From Shewanella donghaensis (lineage in GTDB: Bacteria > Pseudomonadota > Gammaproteobacteria > Enterobacterales > Shewanellaceae): a DNA stretch of 64,000 nt. Below, one piece after another: positions 16,679 through 24,051 of this stretch (positions are counted from its first letter, which is position 1; each line of letters starts with the position of its first letter). The position numbers were made by a program, and so were the translations under genes. The stretch spans positions 868,001-932,000 of the forward strand of contig NZ_CP041783.1 of assembly GCF_007567505.1 (NCBI RefSeq), read 5' to 3'. The notes under the pieces were generated by a model. The model searched no databases. It was not told the DNA's origin and saw only the letters and a program-made list of their open reading frames with translations.

Positions 16679-17341
16679 CTATGGCACAATAACCTTTTGA
16701 TTTTCTTGTACTACAGCATACAAACAAGCAAAATAATAATTAAGTAATTCTTCCACTTTTGCATTGTTATTTTTAATTCTTTCGCCCCACTCTTCTTTTA
16801 GTAATCCAAGGCTAACTTTAGAGACAGGTGAAAATTTTGGATCCGATTTAGCAGTTGAAGAAAATAAGCTTGCGTCATCTAAGGTCTGATCTGTATATCT
16901 TCGTTGATGTACATGACCTCCTCGAGTATCTACAATTCCTTTAAAGCTTGACTTAATGACATCGAAAACTGGTTCAATGAATATATCAACAAATTGAGTA
17001 CGACCTAAATTATTGTGTATTCGTTTAATTTTTGTAGCATAAGAGTTCAATCTTTCTTTTAATATGTACATATCCTGAAGGTATGTATTGATCACATACC
17101 TACAATATTTATCTTCAGATACTTTATTACTTCTAGGCCCGTTTACTGATAACAAAATTCCAGAAAGTTCTAGAGCTTCATAGGTTTCCATGATGTCGTA
17201 GAAGTTGTGGTATAAGAGATCTATAAAATCTCTACCAGGAAGGTCTACTTTTTCTCCGTTTGTAATTTCGTTTAAGTGCGGTTTCAAAATATCACTACAC
17301 CAATCGAACATTAACTTTTTATATTGCTCAATATTATCCAT
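16679..17341 (-). CDS. Integron cassette 3 protein with HEPN-like motif
   Basis: This 220-residue, all-helical-looking protein has no clear family match. Near residue 140 it has VDTRGGHVHQRRY, where R140-x4-H145 fits the Rx4-6H motif of HEPN ribonucleases. It is preceded by long amphipathic helices (YLQDMYILKERLNSYATKI) as in HEPN folds. HEPN domains often serve as toxins or anti-phage nucleases, and integron cassettes often carry such genes, but this assignment rests on one short motif and helical content. It is followed by an attC 6 bp after the stop codon. Confidence 0.6.
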   Translation of the reverse strand: MDNIEQYKKLMFDWCSDILKPHLNEITNGEKVDLPGRDFIDLLYHNFYDIMETYEALELSGILLSVNGPRSNKVSEDKYCRYVINTYLQDMYILKERLNSYATKIKRIHNNLGRTQFVDIFIEPVFDVIKSSFKGIVDTRGGHVHQRRYTDQTLDDASLFSSTAKSDPKFSPVSKVSLGLLKEEWGERIKNNNAKVEELLNYYFACLYAVVQENQKVIVP

Positions 17342-17364
17342 ATCTACTTAACTTTAGAGTACCC

Positions 17365-17461
17365 TAACGCCTAAATAACAGGCAAAAAGTAGTTGGCTAA
17401 AATAGGTGAACGTAGTGAACAAAAAGCCAACTGTTTTTTGTCCTTGTTGATTTTCTTGTTA
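17365..17461 (-). other. attC site of cassette 2
   Basis: A 97-bp site, TAACAAG (17461-17455) to GGCGTTA (17371-17365) on the cassette strand. It is nearly identical to the attC of cassette 1 across the inner arms (AGTTGGC and GCCAACT around a GTGAACGTAGTGAAC centre). Confidence 0.9.
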
Positions 17462-17481
17462 TATGCGAAAAACACTAAACC

Positions 17482-17754
17482 TTAGTTTTCACTTACAGTC
17501 TGCTCTGTTGGTACTTGGTTATGTAGTAACAAAGTCGACCATACCGTTACGCCAGTATAAATTACTGTAGATAATGCAATTACAACAGTTAGAGCTACTA
17601 TTGATTTCTGATGCTTGTTTTGTGATTTAGAGCTTTCTTCTACTGCTTTTTGGTGTTCTTTCTGATTATTCGCTTGCAACTCAATTGCTGATATTAGCCT
17701 ATTTCCAACACCTACGATTCGGTCAGTAGTCTGACTAGTTTGACTATATTCCAA
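17482..17754 (-). CDS. Integron cassette 2: small single-span membrane protein
   Basis: This 90-residue protein starts at TTG 17754 with GGAG upstream. Residues 1-50 are polar and partly heptad-like (NNQKEHQKAVEESSKSQNKHQ), suggesting a short coiled coil. Residues about 51-75 (IVALTVVIALSTVIYTGVTVW) form one membrane helix, followed by a short polar tail. Such small coiled-coil plus membrane-helix proteins are common in cassettes; no function is assigned. The attC lies 20 bp after the stop. Confidence 0.65.
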   Translation of the reverse strand: MEYSQTSQTTDRIVGVGNRLISAIELQANNQKEHQKAVEESSKSQNKHQKSIVALTVVIALSTVIYTGVTVWSTLLLHNQVPTEQTVSEN

Positions 17755-17783
17755 TTTAAAACTCCAACTCTTTGAATAGCATA

Positions 17784-17880
17784 TAACGCCCTGTTAACAG
17801 GCAAAATATAGTTGGCTAAAATAAGTGAACGTAGTGAACAAAAAGCCAACTGTGTTTTGTCCTTGTTTAACAGCTTGTTA
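17784..17880 (-). other. attC site of cassette 1
   Basis: A 97-bp site. Its leading core TAACAAG (17880-17874) overlaps the stop codon of the cassette gene and its trailing core is GGCGTTA (17790-17784). The spacing and inner arms match the attC of cassette 2, which indicates related cassettes. Confidence 0.9.
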
Positions 17881-18300
17881 GTAAGCAACTTTACAATACT
17901 TATCCTCATACTGAATAAAAGTATCTTTATATTGCAGCAATAATAATTGTTTTAACTTGTTAGCTAGTTCTTTAGCGAACTCCTCACCTTTTTTTTCTTT
18001 GTCATACGTGGCCAAGGTAAAACAATCTTTATTTAAAACGTTTTGAACCAAGAACTCATAGCCATGTTCATTTCTATAATACGCCCACATAAAGTTGATC
18101 TTAACTTCTGGTAGCATTCGTTCTCCACCTTCGGAAAGTTTTTCAAAAGATTCTTTTTGTGAAAATTCATCGATAATAAGTAATAACTGTGATTTAGTTA
18201 TCCCTTTTGCACTAAAGAAAAAACCATCTGCCGCGTAGTAAACATCTCGACTACAAGAAGTAATTAACGAAATAATAAACAATGTGACGATTAAACGCAT
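17878..18300 (-). CDS. Integron cassette 1: lipoprotein of unknown function
   Basis: This 140-residue protein begins MRLIVTLFIISLITSC, a lipoprotein signal with lipobox ITSC and predicted lipidation at Cys16. The mature part is charged, with GITKSQLLLIIDEFSQKE and KEKKGEEFAKELANKLKQLL, and two further cysteines (residues about 93 and 136) that could pair. No domain is recognised. It is the first cassette after attI, so it is the best placed to be expressed. AAGGA lies 7 bp before ATG. Confidence 0.75.
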   Translation of the reverse strand: MRLIVTLFIISLITSCSRDVYYAADGFFFSAKGITKSQLLLIIDEFSQKESFEKLSEGGERMLPEVKINFMWAYYRNEHGYEFLVQNVLNKDCFTLATYDKEKKGEEFAKELANKLKQLLLLQYKDTFIQYEDKYCKVAY

Positions 18301-18585
18301 AGTTTCCTTGCTTACTAACAGCTTATTGAAGGGCTTGCGCGATAAAAGCGGCCCCTTAACTTATTGATAAACAACATCCTACATTTGCTAACTAATTGAT
18401 GTAAAGCAATAAATTATTATCGTGATTAGAAACAAAGCGAGGTTGCGCAAGTAAAGTGGTTTAATAAATGTGCTTAATAACTTTAATTCAATAAAATCAA
18501 GAAACTATGACGACCTCTATATTTTTCAAAGTAGTACTTTAGGTTGCTTATTCGTTTCATTCATTGCTGTTTAGCTAATAAGCAT
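18301..18585. other. attI region and intI leader
   Basis: The first cassette joins at about 18313-18322, where the cassette strand reads GCTGTTAGTAAGC, a GTTRRRY-type core repeated in part at the cassette end. The rest, up to the LexA box, would hold attI integrase-binding sites and possibly a cassette promoter; neither can be defined by eye. Confidence 0.5.
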
Positions 18586-18590
18586 TATAA

Positions 18591-18606
18591 CTGTATATAT
18601 ATACAG
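18591..18606. promoter_or_regulatory. LexA (SOS) box upstream of intI
   Basis: CTGTATATATATACAG is a perfect match to the LexA consensus CTGT-N8-ACAG, embedded in a 26-bp perfect palindrome (18586-18611). It ends 25 bp before the intI start, so LexA would block transcription until DNA damage. SOS control is an established feature of many integron integrases. Confidence 0.93.
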
Positions 18607-18630
18607 TTATAAATTTTTAAGGAGCTGACT

Positions 18631-19590
18631 ATGGCTGATACAAAATATTTAGCAGCGATTAGGTTGCAAATTAGAGTCAGGCACTATAGCTATCAAACAG
18701 AGAAATCATATTTATATTGGAACAGGTATTTCATCAAGCATTTCAAATTCACGAGTGCAAAATATATTGAACCAACACATATTGAACAATTTCTATCATT
18801 TCTGGCGAATAACAAGCGAGTATCGAGTAGTACTCAGCAGCAAGCACTTTGCGCACTGGTATTTGCCTTTAAGCATGTATTGGCAATTAATACTGATAAT
18901 CTACAATTTCCTTACGCTAAAGCCCCCACTCGTATTCCGCAGGTGTTAAATGACGATGAAGCAAAGCAGGTCATTAGTCATATGTCAGGCAAGTATCAGT
19001 TAGTCGCAAGCCTACTTTATGGTGCAGGCCTTAGATTAAGTGAAGCGTTGAATGTGAGACTAAAAGATATTGATTTTGAACAGCGGACACTGTTTATTTT
19101 TAGAGGAAAAGGTAAAAAAGATAGGGTGTGTATTTTACCTAAAATCACTGTCGAGCCGATAACATTGCAAATACAGCAGGTTCATCAAACTCATTTGCAA
19201 GATTTGTCCCAGGGCTTAGGTATGGCCTCTTTACCTGCTAGTTTAATTAAAAAGTTTGGTTCCAGCGCTAAACAACTTCATTGGCAATACCTTTTCCCTT
19301 CGGTGCATTGCGTAGTACATCCTACTAGCAGTTATATGTGCCGACACCATATCGATCCCACTACATTTAGAAAAGCGCTACAAAAAGCGGTTAGCAAAAC
19401 ATCAATTAACAAACGCGTGACGGCGCATACGTTTCGGCATTCTTTTGCAACCAACTTACTCCGACGGGGGCACGATATTAGAACTGTGCAAGAGTTACTT
19501 GGCCATAATGATGTTAAAACTACTCAGGTTTATACCCATGTTGCTGGCTTACATAAAACTGGAGTTCAAAGTCCTATGGATTGTATTTAA
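18631..19590 (+). CDS. intI: Integron integrase IntI (tyrosine recombinase)
   Basis: This 319-residue protein has a SAM-like N-terminal domain (about 1-90) and a catalytic domain with GAGLRLSEAL (Arg), KGKKDR, HTFRHSFATNLL (His-x-x-Arg), LGHNDVKTT and YTHV (nucleophilic Tyr). Between them, residues about 195-235 (LGMASLPASLIKKF and HWQYLFPS) are the IntI-specific extra domain needed to bind folded attC. It appears intact. AAGGAG lies 8 bp before ATG. A perfect LexA box precedes it, so cassette shuffling should respond to DNA damage. It inserts and excises the minus-strand cassettes to its left. Confidence 0.96.
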   Translation: MADTKYLAAIRLQIRVRHYSYQTEKSYLYWNRYFIKHFKFTSAKYIEPTHIEQFLSFLANNKRVSSSTQQQALCALVFAFKHVLAINTDNLQFPYAKAPTRIPQVLNDDEAKQVISHMSGKYQLVASLLYGAGLRLSEALNVRLKDIDFEQRTLFIFRGKGKKDRVCILPKITVEPITLQIQQVHQTHLQDLSQGLGMASLPASLIKKFGSSAKQLHWQYLFPSVHCVVHPTSSYMCRHHIDPTTFRKALQKAVSKTSINKRVTAHTFRHSFATNLLRRGHDIRTVQELLGHNDVKTTQVYTHVAGLHKTGVQSPMDCI

Positions 19591-19620
19591 AAATTTTGAT
19601 CGCTTAAATTAAATTGATTG

Positions 19621-19640
19621 TTGTCACCTTACAGTGACAA
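19621..19640 (+). terminator. Possible terminator after intI
   Basis: TTGTCAC and GTGACAA form a 7-bp stem with a 6-nt loop 31 bp after the intI stop. There is no clear T-run, so it may instead be a protected end or a bidirectional stop. Confidence 0.35.
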
Positions 19641-19726
19641 CCAAATGCTATAGAAGAACTGACAGCCAGAACGAGAACTCACAGTCAGACTCACTCGATA
19701 ATTTTGTATATTGGTACTATTGAGAT

Positions 19727-20611
19727 CTACACTTTTACTGCGGGTTCAAAAACACCATTCACTTTTCCCGTCACTAATAGCGTTGCACCATGAATGACTT
19801 GAGTTACGGCTTCATCTTCAAGACCACATGAAGCGGTTGTGGTAAACAATAGCTGAGCTTCATCACCACCGAAAGCTGGGCAAGTGGCTCTTGGTGTACC
19901 AACAGCAATACGTTTTAGCTCGACGCCATCAGGCGATATGCACATAACTGCCCCGCCATCCCAAAGTGATACCCAAAGATTTCCGTCAGCATCGACAATG
20001 CCGCCATCAGGTGACACTGCCGTATTTGAAAAGTCGTAAAACAGTGTGGCGTTAACGGCATCTTGTATAGGCCAGCCAGTGTTTGCATCAAGCGCTATCA
20101 CATAGATTTGCTGTTTCGCTGAGTCAGTGAAATAACAACGCTGGCGAGAACGATCAAAACACACTCCGTTGGGAATGGACAAATCAGGGATTAGCTTTCG
20201 TAACTCGCCGTGGTAATAACGATAAAACGCACCCTCATCGGCTTTGGCATCGGTATTCATGGTGCCTATCCAAAAACCTCCCCATGGATCAGCGCGGCCA
20301 TCATTACTGCGATTGCTTTGTAATTCATGCTCAACATGAACCACTAAAGATTTTTGCTTTGACTCGAGGTTAAATTGATACAAGCCTGTTGCTGTGGCTA
20401 TTAATAAATGAAGCTCGTCAATCCATCCAATTGCGGTGACCATTTCATCAAAAGTATATTCAATTGATTCAGTGACATTTTTACCCATTAATAGATTATT
20501 AGGGAAATCGACCCAATATAAGGTACTACGCAGTGGGTGCCATAATGGGCTTTCACCCACAAAATTTACTCTGGTATCGTATTGCTGCACGGCTAATGTT
20601 TCTTTAGTCAT
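19727..20611 (-). CDS. SMP-30/gluconolactonase-family lactonase
   Basis: This 294-residue six-bladed propeller has GESPLWHPLRSTLYWVD at residue 18 (metal Glu), SNDGRADPWGGFWIGTMN near 104 (metal Asn), IPNGVCFDRSRQRCYFTDS near 146 (metal Asn) and VSPDGGIVDADGNLWVSLWDGG near 198 (metal Asp). These are the metal and catalytic residues of lactone hydrolases. It likely opens galactono-1,4-lactone to galactonate ahead of the DgoD-type enzyme encoded 42 bp upstream. Its start codon lies in the last of three 17-bp tandem repeats. Confidence 0.88.
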   Translation of the reverse strand: MTKETLAVQQYDTRVNFVGESPLWHPLRSTLYWVDFPNNLLMGKNVTESIEYTFDEMVTAIGWIDELHLLIATATGLYQFNLESKQKSLVVHVEHELQSNRSNDGRADPWGGFWIGTMNTDAKADEGAFYRYYHGELRKLIPDLSIPNGVCFDRSRQRCYFTDSAKQQIYVIALDANTGWPIQDAVNATLFYDFSNTAVSPDGGIVDADGNLWVSLWDGGAVMCISPDGVELKRIAVGTPRATCPAFGGDEAQLLFTTTASCGLEDEAVTQVIHGATLLVTGKVNGVFEPAVKV

Positions 20612-20647
20612 AGTGTTTCTTCAGTCATATTGTTTCTTCAGTCATAG
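20597..20647 (-). repeat. Three 17-bp tandem repeats carrying nested start codons
   Basis: Units at 20597-20613, 20614-20630 and 20631-20647 differ at one or two bases. On the minus strand each contains ATGACTGAAGAAACA (ATGACTAAAGAAACA in the last). Because 17 is not a multiple of 3, the first two ATGs open six-codon frames that end in TGA overlapping the next ATG, and only the third begins the lactonase. Confidence 0.9.
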
Positions 20648-20653
20648 TCTTAG

Positions 20654-21817
20654 TTACCAGTTAGTGTGTGAACCGTCACGCTTGCTTAAATGTGGCGCTT
20701 CAATCTCTATTGGGGTCGACTTTCTAAATTCAGCTTCATTCACTTCAACACCTAAACCTGGTAAATCAGGCACGATAAATTTATTGCCTGCTAACTTATG
20801 TTGTTGCGGAAACAGTTTGTCATCATGGGCGCCAAACGGACTAAACGGCCCTTGATGTGTTTCCATCAAGCTAAAGTTTGGTAATGCTACGGCAAAATGG
20901 TTTGTAGCGGCGGTGCATACTGGCCCCAATGGGTTGTGGGGCATGACATCGATATAATGCGCTTCTGCCCAGCCTGATACTTTCATCGCTTCAGTTAAGC
21001 CGCCAATATTGCACACATCGACACGTAAATATTGTGTCAGTCCCTGTTCAATATAAGGTTTAGCTGCCCACTTTGAGCTGAACTCTTCTCCAATAGCGAA
21101 CGGGATATTTGTCATCGTTCTTAAGGTTTTATAAGCCTCTGGCGACTCATTACGAATAGGCTCTTCGATAAAGTCCAACGTGTCAGGCGCTAGGCGCTGA
21201 CAAAATGAAGCGGTTTCAGCGACACTTAATCTGTGGTGATAATCGATGCCTAAGGTAATATCTGGCCCTAAAATTTTACGTAATTCATTTAAACAGCGCG
21301 CGGTGCGGGTAATTGATTCTTGTGGCTCAAAAGTGGTTAAGTCATCAAATCGGCTTGGAATAACCCGAATTGTTGTCCAACCTAAAGCAATTAAGGCTTT
21401 TGACTCTTTAACTAAATCATCTAACTTGTCAGGATCAGCCTCTGTATAGCAACAAGCGAAACAAGGAATATTGTCACGTTGGCGGCCGCCAAGCAGTTGA
21501 TAAACAGGGATGTTTAATTTTTTACCGAGAATATCGTATAAAGCGATATCGATGGCTGAAATCGCCGCAGTGATCACGCGGCCACCTTCAAAGTAATGGC
21601 TTCGGTATAACTCTTGCCAAATACGACCTATTTGTTTGGCATCTTTACCTTTCAAAAATTGACTAAAATGTTTAATCGCGCCCATAACAGCATATTCACG
21701 GTTTGAAAGGCCTGATTCACCCCAACCGATAATGCCGCATTCAGTGACCACTTTAACGAGTAACTGATTGCGCGAGCCAACTCTACCTAATATAGCTTCA
21801 ACAGATTCTATCTTCAT
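20654..21817 (-). CDS. dgoD: D-galactonate dehydratase-type enolase-superfamily enzyme
   Basis: This 387-residue protein is a DgoD-like member of the mandelate racemase group. It lacks the KxK base and has D192-Y-H194, E218 in FIEEP, E244 in IGEEF and H294 in MPHNPLGP. These are the counterparts of D183, H185, E209, E235 and H285 of E. coli galactonate dehydratase, each shifted by nine residues (E. coli numbers from memory). It should convert D-galactonate to 2-keto-3-deoxygalactonate for the DgoK/DgoA pair at 5.5-7.2 kb. It lies 26 bp after the sulfatase gene and 42 bp before the lactonase gene in one operon. Confidence 0.88.
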   Translation of the reverse strand: MKIESVEAILGRVGSRNQLLVKVVTECGIIGWGESGLSNREYAVMGAIKHFSQFLKGKDAKQIGRIWQELYRSHYFEGGRVITAAISAIDIALYDILGKKLNIPVYQLLGGRQRDNIPCFACCYTEADPDKLDDLVKESKALIALGWTTIRVIPSRFDDLTTFEPQESITRTARCLNELRKILGPDITLGIDYHHRLSVAETASFCQRLAPDTLDFIEEPIRNESPEAYKTLRTMTNIPFAIGEEFSSKWAAKPYIEQGLTQYLRVDVCNIGGLTEAMKVSGWAEAHYIDVMPHNPLGPVCTAATNHFAVALPNFSLMETHQGPFSPFGAHDDKLFPQQHKLAGNKFIVPDLPGLGVEVNEAEFRKSTPIEIEAPHLSKRDGSHTNW

Positions 21818-21843
21818 GATGTTGTTCTCTTATTATTGTTATT

Positions 21844-23301
21844 TTATTGACTCGCGGGTAAACGATATTTATCCATTCTATCCATATCATACTTTTCAAA
21901 TTTACGTTTCAGCAACCATCTTGGACGCTCTAATGTCAGTTCCCATGCAAACAAATCTTTATACATGGATATAACCCGCTGTGGCTGGTCGTTTGCAAGG
22001 TTTGTCTGTTCGCCAATATCATTGGCTAAGTTATAAAGTTCAGTTGGTCTATCTGGGTAACGGATCATTTTCCAATCGCCTTCACGGATAACCGCTCTGG
22101 TTTCTTTTTTCCAAAACATCTGCTTATGAGGACGCGCTTTATTGTTACCCGTAATATAAGGCAGTAAATCAACTCCATCACTGTCAGTCACTGTTTCAAT
22201 GCCACCAGCTGCACTGACAAATGTAGGCAGTAAGTCTAAGGTCGATACAGGATAATCAAATTGTTGATTGGGTTTTATTTTGGCAGGCCAACTCATGATA
22301 AACGGAACACGGATACCACCTTCTAAAAAGTTAGATTTCGTGCCGGCCAATGGCGCATTACTCGATGCATTTTTATCTGTTGGGCCGCCATTATCATTAG
22401 TAAATACAATAATGGTATTGTCTGCTAACCCCAATGATTTAAGTTTGTCGGTTACATAACCTGTCGCTCTATCCATGGCTAACGTCATTGCAGCCAGTTC
22501 TTGTTGCTTACCGCTAAGTTGAGGGAATTGTTTAAGATCGTCTGGTTCAGATTCTAATGGAGTATGCACAGCGTTAAAGGCTAGATAGATAAAGAAAGGG
22601 TCTTGCTGGTTTCTATCAATGAAGTCTGCCGCCGCCTTACCTAATACGTCAGTCAGGTATTCTTCACGCTCTTCAAAATGCCCTAAGCCTCGCTCAAGTT
22701 GTTTGTCATACATGATGTCATCAGGATTGTTAATGCTAGTGATATTTTCAGGGTACTTATAATAACTACGATCACCGCCTCTAAAGCCTAAAAACTCATC
22801 AAACCCGCGGTTTAATGGATGAAAACGCTCTGCACTGCCTAAATGCCACTTACCAAAAATAGCGGTTTTATACCCTTGACCTTTTAAGTAATCAGCCATG
22901 GTTGTTTGATCAACTGGTAGACCCATTTCTGCGCCATCTAATGCTGAGTTGTCACTCATATAACCAGGTACATTAATTTCTTCATAACCAAAACGTTGTT
23001 GATACTTCCCTGTCATTAACCCTGCTCTTGAAGGGCCACAGGTTGAATCACTGACATAGCCTTGACTAAAAACAACGCCTTGCTCTGCAATACTGTCTAA
23101 ATGTGGGGTCTTCATTATTTTGCTGCCTTGAAAACCAAAGTCTGCAAAACCTGCATCATCTGCAAATATTAATATGATATTTGGCTGTTGTTTTTTATCT
23201 TGTGCGTTAACTGTTTCGGCTAACGCATTGGATGGTGCAAATGCTGTTAACGACAATACGCTAGTAAGGGTAACTAACCCTGCTAACAATTTAGTTTTCA
23301 T
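21844..23301 (-). CDS. Formylglycine-dependent sulfatase (family S1), exported
   Basis: This 485-residue arylsulfatase-type enzyme has a signal peptide ending near SNALAET, metal ligands in [13 protein letters not shown] (about 45-57) and the formylglycine motif C88-G-P-S-R92. Further motifs are [29 protein letters not shown] and [20 protein letters not shown]. It needs Cys88 converted by an anaerobic or aerobic maturase not encoded in this window. It should act in the periplasm, removing sulfate from galactan oligosaccharides. AGGAG precedes ATG. It heads the operon with the DgoD-type dehydratase and SMP-30 lactonase; the operator is 246 bp upstream. The exact S1 subfamily is not assigned. 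Confidence 0.9.
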   Translation of the reverse strand: MKTKLLAGLVTLTSVLSLTAFAPSNALAETVNAQDKKQQPNIILIFADDAGFADFGFQGSKIMKTPHLDSIAEQGVVFSQGYVSDSTCGPSRAGLMTGKYQQRFGYEEINVPGYMSDNSALDGAEMGLPVDQTTMADYLKGQGYKTAIFGKWHLGSAERFHPLNRGFDEFLGFRGGDRSYYKYPENITSINNPDDIMYDKQLERGLGHFEEREEYLTDVLGKAAADFIDRNQQDPFFIYLAFNAVHTPLESEPDDLKQFPQLSGKQQELAAMTLAMDRATGYVTDKLKSLGLADNTIIVFTNDNGGPTDKNASSNAPLAGTKSNFLEGGIRVPFIMSWPAKIKPNQQFDYPVSTLDLLPTFVSAAGGIETVTDSDGVDLLPYITGNNKARPHKQMFWKKETRAVIREGDWKMIRYPDRPTELYNLANDIGEQTNLANDQPQRVISMYKDLFAWELTLERPRWLLKRKFEKYDMDRMDKYRLPASQ

Positions 23302-23546
23302 GATTCATGCTCCTAGATTTAACCTTGTTAACCAATGTTGAGTAATCTGATTTAAATATCAGCGGCTCATTTCATTGAATTCACAATCCTCTATCACTCA
23401 GTTTATGGGTATAGAAAAAACAAGCTTCTTGTACCGGTTACCTTAACTCGTCAACTGAACTAGCAAATAACGAAGGTAATTGTGGTCAAATAACGCATTC
23501 ATCTATACAAGATAATCGAAAGCATAACCAAAACATTACAACTATT

Positions 23547-23563
23547 CAAACATATGATGTTTA
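23547..23563. promoter_or_regulatory. Galactan-regulon operator, copy 4
   Basis: CAAACATATGATGTTTA differs from the consensus only in its first base. It is 246 bp upstream of the sulfatase start. Confidence 0.75.
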
Positions 23564-23873
23564 AATGTCTCATTTTACTTAAATTAACATTACAGATTAA
23601 TAAACAAATCGATTACAGCACCTCGCTATACTAGCTAACCCACCTAAAACTGCAACAAAAGTAGTACCTTACAATTTCTGAGTGCACTGATGTGGTGCTT
23701 ATGATAATCAAAAAACGTCATTACTTGGGCACAAGCAATGCCATTAATTTGACTTTTTGATAGATATTTTTATTTACAAAGCAGCTACAAAACATGACAA
23801 TTCATGCAATAACTAAATAAAAATCAAGATGATAGCACCGTTATAACAACAAATATTTAACATGTTGCACATT

Positions 23874-23890
23874 TAAACATCATATGTTTA
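23874..23890. promoter_or_regulatory. Galactan-regulon operator, copy 5
   Basis: TAAACATCATATGTTTA is the reverse complement of the consensus, and the symmetry extends to 10-bp arms (23871-23893), the longest of all copies. It is 162 bp upstream of the TonB receptor. Confidence 0.85.
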
Positions 23891-24051
23891 AATACTTCAT
23901 ATGAACTGTATTGGGTGTTTAATATACAAATACTAACAAGCACCATTAATACACTGTGAACATTAAGTCGTGGTTTACCAAGTTCTGGTTTGTATGGGGG
24001 GGGAGAAATTCCCGCAATGAGACATAAATAATAAATACACGGAGTAAGAAA

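Larger units (their letters stand above)
16006..19590. mobile_element. Chromosomal integron: intI with four-cassette array
   Basis: An integron integrase (18631-19590, plus strand) is divergent from four genes on the minus strand (18300 down to 16034). Whole attC sites of 95-97 bp follow the first three genes, and a truncated attC follows the fourth, cut by IS110. Each attC begins TAACAAG near or overlapping the stop codon and ends with GGCGTTA on the cassette strand, with long imperfect inner arms (AGTTGGC/GCCAACT type). The structure splits a polysaccharide locus whose shared operators lie on both sides. Confidence 0.88.
23302..24051. promoter_or_regulatory. Divergent control region between sulfatase operon and TonB receptor
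   Basis: This 750-bp gene-free region separates two divergent units and carries two operators, at 23547-23563 and 23874-23890, one facing each unit. A run of eight G residues at 23996-24003 lies in the receptor leader. The rest is AT-rich with no gene. Confidence 0.75.

Noticed and set aside
16561..17880. Repeated 95-97-bp units as CRISPR repeats or REP elements
   Set aside because: Only three long, imperfectly dyadic units, each between genes and bounded by TAACAAG and GGCGTTA; attC sites explain them fully. No CRISPR array is seen in the window.
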